From: DATDVD01 sp035290065
GTDB lineage: Bacteria; Pseudomonadota; Gammaproteobacteria; Coxiellales; Coxiellaceae
Assembly (NCBI GenBank): GCA_035290065.1
Contig: DATDVD010000009.1
Location: 1-6,134, forward strand
DNA: 6,134 nucleotides
Direction of reading: 5' to 3'
Below, one piece after another: positions 5,068-6,134 of the stretch. The notes under the pieces were generated by a model, which saw only the letters and a list, made by a program, of their open reading frames with translations, searched no databases and had not been told where the DNA came from. Within the stretch, counting starts at the first letter, position 1. Each line of letters begins with the position of its first letter. The position numbers and the translations under genes were made by a program.

Positions 5068-6134
5068 ATGAAACTGAGTGAAAAATGGCTGAGAGAATGG
5101 GTGAATCCTCCTTTCGATACCCCCACCTTGATCGATAAACTGACGATGAGGGGGTTGGAAGTGGACAGCGTGAGTCCTGCCGTATCCTCCTTTAGCCAAG
5201 TGGTCATTGGCTATGTGACAGACGTTCAAAAACATCCGGATGCCGATCGCCTGAATGTCTGCCAAGTGGATGTGGGCCAAAAAAATCCCTTACAAATCGT
5301 TTGTGGGGGCACCAATGTTCGGCCGGGCCTGAAAGTACCCGTGGCATTAGTGGGTGCCGTATTGCCTGGAGAGTTCGCGATTAAACTCTCTAAAGTTCGT
5401 GGCGTGGAATCGCAGGGAATGATTTGTTCGTCAAAAGAATTAGGATTAGAAGAATGTGTACCAGGCACTATTATGGAATTGCTGCCCGACGCCCCGGTGG
5501 GAAAAGATTTCCGTGCTTATTTAAAGGCCGATGACCACGTAATCGAAATAGAGCTAACCCCCAATCGAGGGGATTGTTTAAGCATTCGAGGATTGGCGCG
5601 TGAAGTGGCCGCTTTTTCTAATAAAAAAATAAAACCTTTTCCTATCAAACCCGTAAAGCACTCTATTAAAACGTTACTTTCTATTACAACTTTGGCACCC
5701 GAGGCTTGTCCTCGTTATTGTGGTCGTGTGTTAGAGGGCATTAACCGAGACGCCATTACGCCGCTATGGATGGGAGAGAGGCTTCGTCGAAGCGGGCAGC
5801 GCAGTATTCATCCGGTAGTGGATGTGTGCAACTATGTCATGTTGGAATTAGGCCAGCCCATGCATGCGTTTAATGTGGACGCCTTGCAGGGCGGCATTAC
5901 TGTTCGTCACGCGCGTGCTCATGAGACCCTGACATTATTGGACCAACAAGAAATTACGTTGTCGCCGAAGGCCTTAGTGATTGCCGATCGGCAAGGCCCT
6001 CAAGCCCTTGCCGGTATTATGGGTGGTTGGGATTCTTCGGTGAAAGGGGATACCTCGAATATTTTTTTAGAAAGTGCGTATTTTGATCCACTTGCCATCC
6101 AAAAAACCGCTCGCCACTATAGCTTACAAACGGA
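5068..6134 (+). CDS. pheT: Phenylalanyl-tRNA synthetase beta subunit, N-terminal part (3' end outside window)
   Basis: Beta subunit of PheRS, which binds tRNA-Phe and hydrolyses mischarged Tyr-tRNA-Phe. The frame runs from ATG 5068 without a stop to the window end: 355 codons of the usual ~790-800. The start MKLSEKWLREWVNPP is typical, 11 bases after the pheS stop; the Shine-Dalgarno is weak (GAG, 5059-5061). Domains seen: B1, then an EMAP/Myf-like tRNA-binding OB fold (about 39-148, with HPDADRLNVCQVDVG and IVCGGTNVRPG), then the start of the B3/B4 editing module with ELTPNRGDCLSIRGLAREV, DVCNYVMLELGQPMHAFN (His266) and LAGIMGG...FLESAYFD (Glu335). These match E. coli editing residues His265 and Glu334, so proofreading looks intact. 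The catalytic-like and anticodon-binding parts lie beyond the edge. Confidence 0.97.
   Translation, partial: MKLSEKWLREWVNPPFDTPTLIDKLTMRGLEVDSVSPAVSSFSQVVIGYVTDVQKHPDADRLNVCQVDVGQKNPLQIVCGGTNVRPGLKVPVALVGAVLPGEFAIKLSKVRGVESQGMICSSKELGLEECVPGTIMELLPDAPVGKDFRAYLKADDHVIEIELTPNRGDCLSIRGLAREVAAFSNKKIKPFPIKPVKHSIKTLLSITTLAPEACPRYCGRVLEGINRDAITPLWMGERLRRSGQRSIHPVVDVCNYVMLELGQPMHAFNVDALQGGITVRHARAHETLTLLDQQEITLSPKALVIADRQGPQALAGIMGGWDSSVKGDTSNIFLESAYFDPLAIQKTARHYSLQT

Noticed and set aside
1..6134. A new multi-gene system
   Set aside because: Apart from the partial left-edge gene and the repeats, everything belongs to a well-known translation cluster; nothing supports a defence, mobile or biosynthetic system.

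Overview
The window carries a conserved translation-gene cluster, read entirely on the + strand: tRNA-Val(GAC), thrS, infC, rpmI, rplT, pheS and the 5' part of pheT. It is preceded by the 3' end of an unrelated, low-complexity protein gene. Gene order and protein sequences fit a gammaproteobacterium. The AT-leaning codons (many TTA, AAA, ATT) and the REP-like repeats between genes would suit a Legionellales/Coxiellaceae-like lineage, but that placement is inference and no single marker here fixes it.

Layout. Bases 1-669 are one open frame entering from the left edge. It encodes the last 222 residues of an Ala/Gly/Arg-rich protein with no recognised domain. A likely extended -10 promoter (672-700) precedes tRNA-Val (718-789), which has no encoded CCA. 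Twelve bases later thrS starts (802). The thrS stop overlaps by one base an ATT start codon for infC (2720). A 111-132 base gap follows, holding a two-unit 22-bp tandem repeat, a GTAG-type REP hairpin and a small leader hairpin. Then rpmI and rplT are packed two bases apart. The rplT-pheS gap holds two more REPs in inverted orientation (a REPIN-like doublet). pheS and pheT follow 11 bases apart, and pheT runs off the right edge after 355 codons.

How the genes work together. They supply two aminoacyl-tRNA synthetases (ThrRS and PheRS alpha/beta), initiation factor IF3 and ribosomal proteins bL35 and bL20. This is the same cluster as E. coli thrS-infC-rpmI-rplT-pheST. The rare AUU start of infC, used for IF3 autoregulation in E. 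coli, is kept. Two E. coli features are not seen: the tRNA-mimicking thrS operator has no room, and no Phe-rich pheM leader peptide precedes pheS. Both inter-gene gaps hold REP hairpins instead.

No CRISPR array, transposase, phage or defence gene is visible, and I find no evidence for a new multi-gene system. The points most worth a second look are the REP/REPIN elements bracketing rpmI-rplT, the CCA-less tRNA fused closely to thrS, the AUU start, and the unusual protein at the left edge.
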